Assembly (NCBI GenBank): GCA_015056795.1
Contig: SVFO01000008.1
Span: 90,918 to 154,917 of the forward strand
Origin: Lachnospiraceae bacterium
GTDB lineage: Bacteria > Bacillota > Clostridia > Lachnospirales > Lachnospiraceae
Length of the DNA stretch: 64,000 nt
Direction: 5' to 3'
In this document: piece after piece, positions 35,108-44,506 of the stretch
How the letters are laid out: every line of letters begins with the position of its first letter
Numbering within the stretch: position 1 is the first letter of the stretch
Position numbers and translations under genes: made by a program
The notes under the pieces: model-generated
Database searches by the model: none
What the model was told of the DNA's origin: nothing
Seen by the model: only the letters and a program-made list of their open reading frames with translations

Positions 35108-36472
35108 ATGGATTATAAGAGAATCAAAACGATTGCTGCGATCAGCGCGGCGATTCTTAGCATGGGCCTTGCAGGTTGCGGAGAAAGTGCATCTAGCGCA
35201 AAAGATGGTGTGGATTCGACGAAAGAACAGACAGTTTTAACATCTGAAGAAGTGGGAAGATCACAAGTACAGAAGGAGGATACGGCTTCTCAGACAGGTA
35301 ATGCCGAGAGTCAATCGGAAAATACTGAAGGACAGACAAATAATACCGAAGGACAATCAGGCAACGAAAATGGTAATGCGGGAGAGAATTCGGAAAAAGA
35401 CATTGCTCTGAAGGATGCCTGCAGCAAGTATTTTATGCTGGGTGTTGGAATCAATGGAAGTACATTGGAAAATCTGACAACCTATGATGACGAATATATG
35501 GCGATGGTGAAAAAGCATTTCAACAGCGTGACGCTTTCGAATCTGATGAAATCCAGCTATATCCTTCAGCAGAAGGCAAGTCAGGAGAGCGCGGATGGAA
35601 TGCCGGTGCTGGATTTTTCGACCATTGATGATACGCTCCAGTGGTGCATGGACAATGGCGTGAAGATGCGCGGTCATACGCTTGTCTGGCATACGCAGGC
35701 GCCGGAGTGGTTTTTCTGTGAAGGGTACAAGGATGACGGAAAGTACGTGGACAAGGAGACCATGCTGGCGCGCATGGAGAGTTATATCAAACAGATGCTA
35801 GAGCACGTGCAGACGAATTATCCGGGCGTGATCTATTGCTGGGACGTGGTCAATGAGGCAGTGGATCCAGGTTCAGGTGACAAGGAAAGCGGGTTCCTTT
35901 GCAGAACGGAATTTGACGGCGGCCCGAACCCTTGGTATGAAACCATCGGACCTGAGTATGTGGAAGCGGCCTTCCGATTTGCAAGACAATATGCTGACCC
36001 GGAAGTAAAGCTGATCTATAATGACTTCAACACTTATGAGACGCAGAAAAGGAATGCAATTTATGCGCTCTGCGAGAACCTAAAGACGAAGGGGCTCATT
36101 GACGGCATCGGCATGCAGGGCTATTGGGGGATTGACTATCCGAATATTACGGCGATCACCAGTGCCATTACCATTTATTCCAGACTTGAGCTCGAAATCC
36201 AGATCACGGAGCTTTCCGTTGGCGTGGATGAGGAGACGCCGGAGGAATTTGAAAAACAGGCAAAGCGTTACCGCAACATCTTCCTGAATCTTAAGGCCCT
36301 CGATACGCAGGGCGGCGGAAACTGTAACATTACCAGCGTGACGTTTTTTGGATTGAAGGATCATTATACACCTGGTGATAAGACCAATGCGAGACTCTTC
36401 GATAAGGACTTAAATCCCAAGCCCGCATTTGACGCGGTGCTACAGATCTTTCAAATGCTTTATAAAGACTAG
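35108..36472 (+). CDS. Endo-1,4-beta-xylanase, GH10, lipoprotein
   Basis: A 454-residue secreted enzyme that cuts the xylan backbone. A signal peptide with lipobox LAGC anchors it to the outer face of the membrane, then comes a ~80-residue Gln/Asn/Ser/Glu/Thr-rich linker with NTEGQ repeats, then a GH10 barrel (about 105-450). The acid/base is Glu250 (WDVVNEAVD) and the nucleophile Glu368 (QITELSV); GHTLVWH is also present. ATG 35108 has GGGAG 9 bases upstream and lies downstream of the predicted transcription start; the longer frame from 35030 does not. A surface-tethered xylanase fits a gut or rumen fibre degrader. Confidence 0.95.
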   Translation: MDYKRIKTIAAISAAILSMGLAGCGESASSAKDGVDSTKEQTVLTSEEVGRSQVQKEDTASQTGNAESQSENTEGQTNNTEGQSGNENGNAGENSEKDIALKDACSKYFMLGVGINGSTLENLTTYDDEYMAMVKKHFNSVTLSNLMKSSYILQQKASQESADGMPVLDFSTIDDTLQWCMDNGVKMRGHTLVWHTQAPEWFFCEGYKDDGKYVDKETMLARMESYIKQMLEHVQTNYPGVIYCWDVVNEAVDPGSGDKESGFLCRTEFDGGPNPWYETIGPEYVEAAFRFARQYADPEVKLIYNDFNTYETQKRNAIYALCENLKTKGLIDGIGMQGYWGIDYPNITAITSAITIYSRLELEIQITELSVGVDEETPEEFEKQAKRYRNIFLNLKALDTQGGGNCNITSVTFFGLKDHYTPGDKTNARLFDKDLNPKPAFDAVLQIFQMLYKD

Positions 36473-36547
36473 TTTAATACCTTTGATGCCCGAAAAGGTA
36501 CTATAAAACTGAATGATGCTTGAAGAATCCCTGAAGAATGCTATAGA

Positions 36548-36576
36548 TTGGAATTGACTTAAGGGATTGGTATACT
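36548..36576 (+). promoter_or_regulatory. Possible promoter for the nitroreductase gene
   Basis: TTGGAA (36548-36553), 17-base spacer and TATACT (36571-36576), 32 bases before the ATG. The -35 match is moderate. Confidence 0.4.
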
Positions 36577-36608
36577 GAAAACACAGATTGGTCAAGGAGG
36601 ACGCGCGA

Positions 36609-37193
36609 ATGGATGCATTGGAAGCGATTTTGACAAGGAGAAGTACCAGAAGATATACGGACGTGATGCCGGAGCGGAGCCTAATTGAAAAGGTGGTTGA
36701 GGCGGGGCGGTTTGCGCCGAGCGGAGGCAATAATCAGACGACACATTTCATCGTGTTTACGGAAAGGGAAGTCCTTACGGAGATGGCGGAGCTAGTTTGT
36801 CAGGAGTTTTCAAAGATGGAAGCAGACGAAAATACTTATGCGTCGCTTCGGAACTCGATCAGTGCATCTAAGAAGGGCGGTTACGTGTTCCGTTACAATG
36901 CGCCAGTTTTTATCTTGGTGGCAAATCGAAAGGACTACGGAAATGCCATGGCGGACAGTGCATGTGCGTTGGAAAACATGATGATTGCTGCGAATGCGTT
37001 GGATCTCGGCTCTTGTTGGATCAATCAACTGCATTGGCTTGATGAGAATGAAGTCATCCGACAATTCTTATATCAGTATGGCCTTGAGGAGTATGAGACC
37101 GTGACGGGTGCACTTAGTTTAGGATATGCGGAAGGTGGCCTGCCAAACCGAACGCCGCTTCCGAGAAAAGGAAATCCTATAAATTGGGAATAA
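36609..37193 (+). CDS. Nitroreductase family protein (FMN-dependent)
   Basis: A 194-residue flavoprotein. AILTRRSTRRYTD is the typical N-terminal FMN-phosphate-binding motif; APSGGNNQTTHF and the C-terminal LGYAEGG also fit. Such enzymes reduce nitro groups, quinones or other electron acceptors with NAD(P)H; the natural substrate is unknown. AAGGAGG lies 6 bases before ATG 36609. Single gene with its own terminator. Confidence 0.9.
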   Translation: MDALEAILTRRSTRRYTDVMPERSLIEKVVEAGRFAPSGGNNQTTHFIVFTEREVLTEMAELVCQEFSKMEADENTYASLRNSISASKKGGYVFRYNAPVFILVANRKDYGNAMADSACALENMMIAANALDLGSCWINQLHWLDENEVIRQFLYQYGLEEYETVTGALSLGYAEGGLPNRTPLPRKGNPINWE

Positions 37194-37216
37194 AAAACCT
37201 ATATGGATATCAAATG

Positions 37217-37268
37217 GATACGTTTCCCTGTTAACATAAAAACATAGACAGGGGAACGTATCTTTTTT
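37217..37268 (+). terminator. Intrinsic terminator after the nitroreductase gene
   Basis: A 15-bp stem with one T-G wobble (37217-37231 with 37248-37262) is followed by six Ts. The T run overlaps the -35 box of the next promoter. Confidence 0.85.
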
Positions 37269-37295
37269 GACTTGTGATCTCATTTGTCATAAGAT
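37267..37295 (+). promoter_or_regulatory. Candidate promoter of the first two-component system
   Basis: TTGACT (37267-37272), 17-base spacer, TAAGAT (37290-37295). The leader to the ATG at 37348 is about 45 bases. Confidence 0.5.
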
Positions 37296-37347
37296 AAAAA
37301 GAGACATTCTTCTGCGTCCGCGGAGAAAATGAAGGAGTTAAGTTACC

Positions 37348-38043
37348 ATGGCTGAGAGGATTTTACTGGTGGAGGATGATCCGCAGATCGCGGAGGTGAT
37401 CAGGGATTATTTCACTGGGCATAAGGAACCTTATGAGGTGGAGCATGCCGCAGACGGCGTGACGGGGATGGAGATGATCCGTAGTCGCAACTATGCGCTA
37501 GTTCTTTTGGACGTGATGCTACCTGGAAGAAATGGGTTTTCCATGCTTCGGGAGATCAGACGCACAAAGGACATACCCGTCATTTTTATCACTGCGAAGG
37601 TGCGCGAGGAAGACAGGCTTCTAGGGTATGAATTGGGATGTGATGACTATGTTTGTAAGCCATTTTCCCTGGCAGAGCTTTATGCAAAGGTTGGTGCGGT
37701 GCTACGAAGATTCAAAGCTGCAAAGCAGAGTACTTTGGCAGAAGAGAATCATATCATGACTTGCGGTGCAATCAGCGTAGACAGGCACACGCTAGAAGTG
37801 AAGGTTAGCGGGAAGGTCGCTGAATTATCACCTAAAGAACTCGATTTGTTACTGGCATTGATGAGCCACCCTGATTGGATCTATTCCCGCGAAAAGCTTT
37901 TAGATATCGTTTGGGGTGCGGATTATGACGGTACGGACCGCACTGTGGACAATCATGTAAAGAAGCTCAGAAAAAGTCTTGGAGATGCGGGAAAACAGAT
38001 TAAGACCGTCTATACAAAGGGCTATAAATTGACAAGCGAGTAA
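37348..38043 (+). CDS. OmpR/PhoB-family response regulator 1
   Basis: A 231-residue regulator. Receiver domain (1-120) with phospho-acceptor Asp55 (LVLLDVMLPG), the acidic pocket EDD and the conserved Lys in CKPFSLAEL; winged-helix DNA-binding domain (about 135-230) with DRTVDNHVKKLRKSL recognition helix. It is paired with the kinase gene 74 bases downstream. Likely target sites are the TGTCAY direct repeats at 40070 and 41009, by inference from locus position. Confidence 0.93.
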   Translation: MAERILLVEDDPQIAEVIRDYFTGHKEPYEVEHAADGVTGMEMIRSRNYALVLLDVMLPGRNGFSMLREIRRTKDIPVIFITAKVREEDRLLGYELGCDDYVCKPFSLAELYAKVGAVLRRFKAAKQSTLAEENHIMTCGAISVDRHTLEVKVSGKVAELSPKELDLLLALMSHPDWIYSREKLLDIVWGADYDGTDRTVDNHVKKLRKSLGDAGKQIKTVYTKGYKLTSE

Positions 38044-38117
38044 ACACTTCACCTAATATGCTTGATGGAAGAAGCGCAAGAGGATTAGGAAACATACCCA
38101 ACTAAAAGGAGGAGCAC

Positions 38118-40034
38118 ATGAAACGATATCGAAAACGGAATTATGGATATTTTTTTCAAAAGCATTTTGTCATTGCACTCATGGTTTGGTTCGTTGTATT
38201 ATATGCTTTTTTGCAGATATGTTTTCTGGTAATATTTGAAAAAGAGAAGCAAAAGACGGCAGTCAATTTCTATGAAGGGATGGAAAAGATTCAGTACCTT
38301 GTTAAAGATCACTCTCTGCAAGAAGTGGAAGCGGAAGTTACGCTTGCCCTTGAAGAAATGAGTCAGGCGGGTGGAGGGAATAGTCATATTTTCATGGACG
38401 GTGGCGTCGGATATGTGCTTGGGGTTAAGTTGAATGACTTTGAAAGGCATTTTGTAGAACTCTCGGGTTTGGGCGAGGATGGAGAAGGAAACGTCTATAT
38501 AGCCGGCAACGGGATGGGATGTGGGTTCATTCAAGACTGCGATGGCGGTAAAATTGTTTATGAGACGGGACATGAGAACGAACGCTATATCCTTCATCTG
38601 ATTGACAGAATCAAGTATGCCAACTCAGAGTATGGAAAATCCGTTATTAATCAATATGAATACGTAGACCAGTTCTATTGTGACCGAACAATTTTAGATC
38701 CCTATTTGGAAACCTTGGCGCAGATAAAGGAAAAATGGTGGGAGTATTGTAGGTCAGAGGATCCAAACGCATCAAAAAGGCATATGCGTTGGCAGCTGGA
38801 GGAATTTTACCTCAAAGGAGATCACTTTTATCCTGCGAAGGCTTCGCTTTACTATTTTGATACGGCTCCCGGTTATGTCATATTACCTGATAATGCGGAT
38901 GCAACGCTTATGGAGACATATGCTTCCGAACCGCCTAGTCTGATTGACTACACTCTTTATCAGTGTGATCTGAAGAATGAGTCAGCGGTTTTCCCATGGT
39001 TAGACAGCGGGCCAGCCGTGTTAGAGAGTGACAGGTGGCAGTCAGATGATGCTTTTCGGAAAACGGCGCTTTCAGAGATCGCCTCTGCCAGAATTCAGGG
39101 TCGGACCAGTGACATAGGGGGCGGATCCCTTTCCGGAAATCCCCTGACTTATTTCCTGAATGGCGAAATGAAATTTGTAAGGACGGCTTATTTCCATGAC
39201 GCGGAGGGTGAGGAGTATAAGATTAGCGTCTATCAGAACATGTCGAATTTATTCCAAGGGAACCTATACTTTGTCATGTGTTGGACAATATGGTATGGCA
39301 TTGTTATTCTGTTATTAGCAGTGATCACTTCATATCTGCATTACCTGAAGAACAGTCATGTCTTTATGACGAAGGAATATCGAAACATGCTCATGGATTC
39401 CATGGCGCATGACTTAAAGTCGCCTCTGATGGCAATCGGAGGATACGCGGAGAATTTGAAGGAGCATGTGAATGACGACAAGCGGGATCATTATGCCGAG
39501 GAGATTCAAAAGAGCGTTGGCTACATGAATGACGTGGTCATGAAAAATCTGGAGCTTTTGAAATTCGACAAGGAGCATAAGAAGCTGGATCGCAAGAATG
39601 TGAACATGCGGGGGCTCTTTGAGGAGGCGTTTGATCGTTACCAAGGGGAGATGGAAAAGCAGAAGCTCAAAGTGACGCTAGAGGGTGAACTGAACATGAA
39701 GGGCGACGAGGCATTGCTACAGAAGGTGGCGGAGAATCTCGTGACGAATTGCGTGCGTTATACTTCCGAAGGCGGTGAAATCAAAGTTACTTTTGAAAAG
39801 CACGGTTTTACCGTACAAAACACTACCGACATCGAATACAAAGGGTCGCTTAAGAAACTCTGGGAACCATTTGTGCGCGGTGAAGATAGTCGCACGGGGC
39901 GTGGAACGGGAATGGGCCTTGCCATTGTGGCGAACGTAATGGACAGGCATTCCTGGAAGTACCAGTTAAAATATGATAAAGAAAAGAAACTGTTTCTTTG
40001 TCAAGTGAAGATTCCAATGGGGATCATTCTTTAA
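38118..40034 (+). CDS. Sensor histidine kinase 1 with large extracytoplasmic domain
   Basis: A 638-residue membrane kinase. Membrane helices near 17-40 and 388-411 flank a ~345-residue outer sensor domain I cannot assign. The H-box is SMAHDLKSPL with phospho-His431, the N-box is VAENLVTNCVRY and the G-box GRGTGMGLAIV. No HAMP domain is obvious. The large outer domain is unlike the small sensors of Bce-type kinases. AAGGAGG precedes the ATG. The gene is followed by a terminator-like inverted repeat. Confidence 0.92.
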   Translation: MKRYRKRNYGYFFQKHFVIALMVWFVVLYAFLQICFLVIFEKEKQKTAVNFYEGMEKIQYLVKDHSLQEVEAEVTLALEEMSQAGGGNSHIFMDGGVGYVLGVKLNDFERHFVELSGLGEDGEGNVYIAGNGMGCGFIQDCDGGKIVYETGHENERYILHLIDRIKYANSEYGKSVINQYEYVDQFYCDRTILDPYLETLAQIKEKWWEYCRSEDPNASKRHMRWQLEEFYLKGDHFYPAKASLYYFDTAPGYVILPDNADATLMETYASEPPSLIDYTLYQCDLKNESAVFPWLDSGPAVLESDRWQSDDAFRKTALSEIASARIQGRTSDIGGGSLSGNPLTYFLNGEMKFVRTAYFHDAEGEEYKISVYQNMSNLFQGNLYFVMCWTIWYGIVILLLAVITSYLHYLKNSHVFMTKEYRNMLMDSMAHDLKSPLMAIGGYAENLKEHVNDDKRDHYAEEIQKSVGYMNDVVMKNLELLKFDKEHKKLDRKNVNMRGLFEEAFDRYQGEMEKQKLKVTLEGELNMKGDEALLQKVAENLVTNCVRYTSEGGEIKVTFEKHGFTVQNTTDIEYKGSLKKLWEPFVRGEDSRTGRGTGMGLAIVANVMDRHSWKYQLKYDKEKKLFLCQVKIPMGIIL

Positions 40035-40040
40035 AACAAC

Positions 40041-40107
40041 AATGACGTTTTGGTGATAAATGATAGGTTTGTCACCAAAATGTCATTTTTCCATGTTATG
40101 ATAATAT
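40041..40107 (+). promoter_or_regulatory. Inverted repeat with TGTCAY direct repeats (site 1)
   Basis: A 16-bp stem (40041-40056 with 40072-40087, one wobble) is followed by Ts, so it can end the kinase transcript. Its right arm has TGTCAC (40070-40075) and TGTCAT (40081-40086) 11 bases apart, as expected for an OmpR-type regulator site, and a -10-like TATGATAAT follows. The right arm plus downstream ~27 bases recur at 41009-41046. Confidence 0.6.
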
Positions 40108-40300
40108 CAGGGGCAGAAGGTTTAGTGACGCTTGTGCTTACACAAAAAAACATTGACCTTGGGATCTGCCTAAACATGAGCAAGTAGCGAAATGTTAGGT
40201 ATGTTATCATTTCGGCAGATTGCGAATGTTTGCAGAATTGTAAAAGTTGCAAAGCAATGAAGCAATTCGTTGCATCAAGATGATTTCTCTAGGAGGATGT

Positions 40301-40954
40301 ATGAGACGGTTGCGGCCTAAGAAAGGTTTGGGAGCTACGGCATATTTTTTTTACGTCGGCATCAGGGCATTGGTCAACGTAAACGCCTACGATGAGGGGG
40401 GGCTGTTCATCGCCATGGTGGCACTCGGAATAGCGATTATTTTATTCTTTACGGTGGGTGGTTTTAAGGCTGAGATACAGGCGCCCTTTGAGGATTCCGA
40501 AAAGTATCGGGAGTGCGTCATGGGTACAAACTATGATCTTGAGGCCTCACTAAAACGGGAGAAGGAAAATAAAGAGCGATACTATTTGGAGCAAAAGGAT
40601 AGCGGAAAAACGGCACTGGAGGGTGTGGGGATCGTCTTTGCCGGAATCCTGATTAACCTGCTTTCCACGGGCATTGATCATTTGGTCCCAGCATCCGTCA
40701 TTCCTATATTGCCCATTGGTCATATTGCCGGATGGTACGTCGAATACTTTGGCATCAAATGGATCTTTCGGGCGTACCTTAATTCCGACATGATTTTTGC
40801 AAAAGAAATCAGTGAGAAATTTATGCAGCACACGACAAGCGTCAAAATTGAAGAATGCTCAAAGATGATCGCGGTCATCCAAAATAAAATCAGGGAACAG
40901 GAAAACAAGGCGCAAAAGGTAAGCGAGGAAGTAAAAAACTTGATCGGATTTTGA
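40301..40954 (+). CDS. Membrane protein of unknown family, paralogue A
   Basis: About 217 residues with two N-terminal helices, a cytosolic charged segment and two more helices, then a charged coiled-coil tail. It is a diverged paralogue of the protein at 49289-50017: PFEDSEKYRECVMGTNYDL aligns with PFEESSEYIHVARGVNYAI, and FRAYLNSDMIFAKEISEKF with FLGFINSDSRLAYWLSEKF, followed in both by a -SVKI- segment. I do not know the family. ATG 40301 has AGGAGG only 4 bases upstream; ATG 40280 is an alternative. Position between kinase 1 and the ABC ATPase suggests an accessory role in that system. Confidence 0.75.
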   Translation: MRRLRPKKGLGATAYFFYVGIRALVNVNAYDEGGLFIAMVALGIAIILFFTVGGFKAEIQAPFEDSEKYRECVMGTNYDLEASLKREKENKERYYLEQKDSGKTALEGVGIVFAGILINLLSTGIDHLVPASVIPILPIGHIAGWYVEYFGIKWIFRAYLNSDMIFAKEISEKFMQHTTSVKIEECSKMIAVIQNKIREQENKAQKVSEEVKNLIGF

Positions 40955-40983
40955 ACAGGCGAGAGTAGACTGAAATTAAAATG

Positions 40984-41046
40984 GCGTTTCGCTAATCAGT
41001 GATAAAAATGTCACCGAAACGTCATTTTTGTATGTTATTTTATAAC
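40984..41046 (+). promoter_or_regulatory. Inverted repeat with TGTCAY direct repeats (site 2)
   Basis: AAATGGCGTTTCG pairs with CGAAACGTCATTT, and an inner GTGA pairs with TCAC. The right arm holds TGTCAC (41009-41014) and CGTCAT (41020-41025), 11 bases apart, then Ts and TATGTTATTTTATAAC. It closely matches site 1 (40070-40107). It precedes the ABC operon, so it is either a terminator of the upstream gene, an operator/promoter, or both. Confidence 0.6.
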
Positions 41047-41129
41047 CATGCAGAACCAGACAAAGTATCACAAAACGCGAAAAGAATTGAGACAACAGTC
41101 GAGATGATATAAGCAATAGGAGGGCGATC

Positions 41130-41807
41130 ATGGAAATCTTAAGAACGGAAAATTTATGTAAGACCTACGGAAAGAACGAAAATGCAGTGGAAGCGGTGAA
41201 AAACGCGAACATTCATATCGATCAAGGGGAGTTTGTGGCGGTGGTCGGAAGCTCCGGCAGTGGAAAATCTACGCTGATGCACATGCTCGGAGGCGTTGAC
41301 CGGCCGACTTCGGGAAAGGTGTTTGTGGAGAACGAGGACATTTACGCCATGAATGATGACCGCCTGGCCATTTTTCGAAGAAGACAGGTGGGACTCATCT
41401 ACCAGTTTTATAATTTAATTCCCGTACTCAACGTCGAAGAGAACATTACGCTTCCTTGTGAACTCGACGGAAAGGAAATCGATAAGGCGCTCCTAGAGGA
41501 GTTGATTGGAACGCTTGGTCTCGACAAAGTCAGGACGCATCTTCCGAACGAGCTTTCCGGCGGTCAGCAACAAAGGGTTGCCATTGGAAGGTCCCTGATC
41601 ACGCGCCCCGCGATCCTTCTTGCCGATGAGCCGACGGGAAACCTTGACACCAAGAACGGAAATGAGATCATGGAGCTCTTAAAGGCCTCCAATCGGAAAT
41701 ATAAGCAGACCATCATCATGATTACGCACAACTTAGAGCTGGCAAAGCAGGCTGACAGAATCCTCATCATGGAGGACGGCGTGGTCAGGGAGAGTGCGAA
41801 TCTATGA
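41130..41807 (+). CDS. ABC transporter ATP-binding protein (MacB/LolD/BceA type)
   Basis: A 225-residue ATPase. Walker A GSSGSGKST (40-48), Q-loop YQFYNLIPVL, signature LSGGQQQRV, Walker B ILLADEPTGNLD and H-loop ITHN are all intact. This class pairs with FtsX-type permeases for mechanical export or for antibiotic and lipoprotein handling. AGGAGG precedes the ATG. Its stop overlaps the permease start (ATGA), giving translational coupling. One ATPase appears to serve two permeases. Confidence 0.95.
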   Translation: MEILRTENLCKTYGKNENAVEAVKNANIHIDQGEFVAVVGSSGSGKSTLMHMLGGVDRPTSGKVFVENEDIYAMNDDRLAIFRRRQVGLIYQFYNLIPVLNVEENITLPCELDGKEIDKALLEELIGTLGLDKVRTHLPNELSGGQQQRVAIGRSLITRPAILLADEPTGNLDTKNGNEIMELLKASNRKYKQTIIMITHNLELAKQADRILIMEDGVVRESANL

Positions 41808-44377
41808 GGGTATTATGGAAGTGCTGCAAGCGGGCACTAAAGGAGAATAAATATCGAACGCTTGTGACGATCATCGGCGTAGCCATGGCGACGGCCATGA
41901 TCATGGTGCTGGCCTGCATCGGAACGACGACGCTGGCTTCTGCAATCGCGTATCAGAAGACGATGAAGGGTACTGCACATGAGCGTTTTTACGGAGTGCA
42001 GCAGGAGAACCTAAAGTTCTTTACGAGCAATCAGAGCATTGATCAGTTTTGGCTGTCAAAAAACTGTGGGCTTGGTCTTCCTGACTTTGAACAGACTACT
42101 GCCAGGGCATTTATGCTAAAGCTCTGCGGCGCGGAAAAAGGATGGTATGAGGCAAATGCACTTCACGTCACTTCAGGGCGATTCCCAGAAAAGGAAAACG
42201 AAATAGCACTGGCGAGAAACGTTCGAGGAAAAGTAACGGAAGAGATCAGGCTCGGCGACGTGATCCGACTGACAATGCTAAGTGGAGATACAAAGGAGCT
42301 TACTGTGGTAGGCTTTGTAGATCGCGGGAACAGAAATAATCTCTTTTATGATGATAATTTATACGAGAACTTAGATTACTATTATGATGCCGAAACGCAC
42401 AAAGCCTGGACGTTGTATGATGCCTATACCTACTGGGACGAGGATTCCACTTCAGAAGGGGCCTACGACGTCAGCATTCGCTTTACGAAGGAAGGACTAT
42501 ACAATCGCCATGAGGTGACGAGAGGGCTTTTAAATATATCGGAAGAACTCTACAAGAAAAAGTATACAGACCTATATCATCCCATGCTCTCAACGTCGGA
42601 GACGGAGGAGCTTCATAACCGCGTACAGCGCCATGGAGTAAGTGACGTGTTAGAAGACCTTGAGGGCATGAGCCCTTTTCGCCTTACACAGACAACGGTA
42701 TGGATCATTGCCTTTTCCGAGGTAATCTTTCTTGTATTTGTACTTGCGGGCGTCTTTTGCATCAACAACAGTTTTGACATTTCCATCACCGAGCGAATTA
42801 AATTCTTTGGCATGATCTCGTCCGTTGGAACCACAAAACGGCAGCGCAGGGGCATCGTTTGGATGGAGGCTTTTGTCATTGGACTTTTTGGCATTCCGCT
42901 GGGAATTTTAACGGGCATTATCGTGAGCTTTGCCTTGGCGAAGCTCGTCGACGGCGCATTACAAAAATACCTCTTGATGCTTGGTGTGAAGGTTGTGTTC
43001 AAAATCTCAGGATGGGCAATCCTGATCGCCGTATTCCAGGCAATCTTTATGATCGCGCTGTCTGCGATGGAGGCAGCCTTTAGGGAATCCAGGATTTCTC
43101 CAATTGAGGCCATTCGTTCGAATGAAAGCGTTCAGAGCAAGGGCAAAGCAAAAAAGACGCCAAAGCTTTTTAAGAAGCTCTTTGGCATCGGAGGCGGCAT
43201 CGCATGGCAAAACTTTAAGAGATCCAAGGTCAAGTACCGTGCAACTTCCGTTTCCGTTGCCGTCAGCGTGGCGCTCCTCATTGGCATGAGTTCCCTCAAT
43301 CTGTTCTTTGGCTTTGCAGAGGAGGAACTCAAGGATCAAATTGGTTATCAGGTTTTTGTCTATAGTTTTCATAAAAGTGGTTATAGAGCGCTAAAGGAAA
43401 TCGGAAGTCGACCAGAGGTGACAAGTTACGTTCTTGAAACCGATGACATGAGGGTTGTACCGGAAGGAACGGATCCGAAGGAAAGCTATCCGCAGGTTCT
43501 TTTTACCATTACGGGAATGAATGACGAAGCCTTTGAAAAGCTCTGTATCGATAATGGCGTTGATCCGGAAAAGGCACGGGGAAAAGGATTGGTCAGCAAC
43601 AATTGTGAGGAGTATCAGGAGGGCATGGTGTTATCCGGCGTCAACTTTTACGGGGCGCAAAACTATGGTAAACCAGGCGATCCTGTTTCGGTGGAAATCG
43701 TCGGGAAATATGACCGCAAAACCTTGGTGGTAAAAAACAGCTATTCCAATGGCATAGAGGTAATTGTCGATGAAAGCTGGGCCTTAGCGCATCTTGAGCA
43801 ATTCCTGGGTTGGGGAACCGCATACTTTAACTCTAATGATGCAACGGCCTTGGTAAAGGTCATAGATGAGATGGATCTTCCGGACGTTTCCGTAGCCAAT
43901 TATGACATGGTGTTCCAGTTGATTCATTTCCTAAAAGCACTGATCAGACTCATGAGCGCAGGATTTCTATTCCTGCTGATCATGATTGGCGTGACCAATA
44001 TCATCAATGCCGTAACCTTTAACATGCAGCTTCGCATGCCAGAGTTTGCAAAGCTTCGTGCCGTCGGCATGACGGGAAAACAATTCCGCGGCATGATCTT
44101 TTTGGAAGGCGTATTTATCGGCGTCAAGGGCCTGTTTTGGGGGTTCCTTTTCGGATGCACCATCCATTACGGCGTCTATTACTTTGTGTCCTCCAGCGCA
44201 GACATGCTCTGGTCAGATCCAGAGAAAAAATTCACCTACGCCTACCAGCCGCCCGTAATCCAAATCATTGCTTCAATCATTACCGTAGCGGGCCTTTTAT
44301 ACCTCATCCTCGCCCGCTACGCCAAAAAATTCGAAAGTAATAATGTCATCGAAACCATTCGGAATGAGAACTTATAA
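41804..44377 (+). CDS. FtsX/MacB-type ABC permease 1
   Basis: An 857-residue permease. One helix near the N-terminus (about 18-48), a large outer domain (about 50-295), a three-helix FtsX block (about 300-425), a fifth helix near 480, a second outer domain, and a final three-helix FtsX block (about 700-850). The N-terminus MRVLWKCCKRALKENKYRT and C-terminus NVIETIRNENL are nearly shared with permease 2 (MNILWKCCKRTLKENQSRT and NIVETLRNENL), so the two are tandem paralogues and may form a heterodimer. Substrate is unknown; large outer domains suggest peptide antibiotic or envelope-stress handling. Confidence 0.9.
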   Translation: MRVLWKCCKRALKENKYRTLVTIIGVAMATAMIMVLACIGTTTLASAIAYQKTMKGTAHERFYGVQQENLKFFTSNQSIDQFWLSKNCGLGLPDFEQTTARAFMLKLCGAEKGWYEANALHVTSGRFPEKENEIALARNVRGKVTEEIRLGDVIRLTMLSGDTKELTVVGFVDRGNRNNLFYDDNLYENLDYYYDAETHKAWTLYDAYTYWDEDSTSEGAYDVSIRFTKEGLYNRHEVTRGLLNISEELYKKKYTDLYHPMLSTSETEELHNRVQRHGVSDVLEDLEGMSPFRLTQTTVWIIAFSEVIFLVFVLAGVFCINNSFDISITERIKFFGMISSVGTTKRQRRGIVWMEAFVIGLFGIPLGILTGIIVSFALAKLVDGALQKYLLMLGVKVVFKISGWAILIAVFQAIFMIALSAMEAAFRESRISPIEAIRSNESVQSKGKAKKTPKLFKKLFGIGGGIAWQNFKRSKVKYRATSVSVAVSVALLIGMSSLNLFFGFAEEELKDQIGYQVFVYSFHKSGYRALKEIGSRPEVTSYVLETDDMRVVPEGTDPKESYPQVLFTITGMNDEAFEKLCIDNGVDPEKARGKGLVSNNCEEYQEGMVLSGVNFYGAQNYGKPGDPVSVEIVGKYDRKTLVVKNSYSNGIEVIVDESWALAHLEQFLGWGTAYFNSNDATALVKVIDEMDLPDVSVANYDMVFQLIHFLKALIRLMSAGFLFLLIMIGVTNIINAVTFNMQLRMPEFAKLRAVGMTGKQFRGMIFLEGVFIGVKGLFWGFLFGCTIHYGVYYFVSSSADMLWSDPEKKFTYAYQPPVIQIIASIITVAGLLYLILARYAKKFESNNVIETIRNENL

Positions 44378-44435
44378 CATTAAACAACCGCACCCCGGAT
44401 GTCGGAGATACGTAACGTTCTTTCTTTGTCCAGCT

Positions 44436-44468
44436 TCGAGGGGATTGTTTGTCCCCAAAACCCCGAGG
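44436..44468. repeat. Small palindromic stretch between the two permease genes, possible remnant repeat
   Basis: TTCGAGGGG at the left and CCCCGAGG at the right enclose a hairpin GGGGA/TCCCC. The ends resemble those of the elements at 17167 and 57320, but the long stem is missing, so the relation is tentative. Confidence 0.35.
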
Positions 44469-44506
44469 TTGCCCCTCTGAACCCAAGTATACAGGAAGGA
44501 GTCCCC

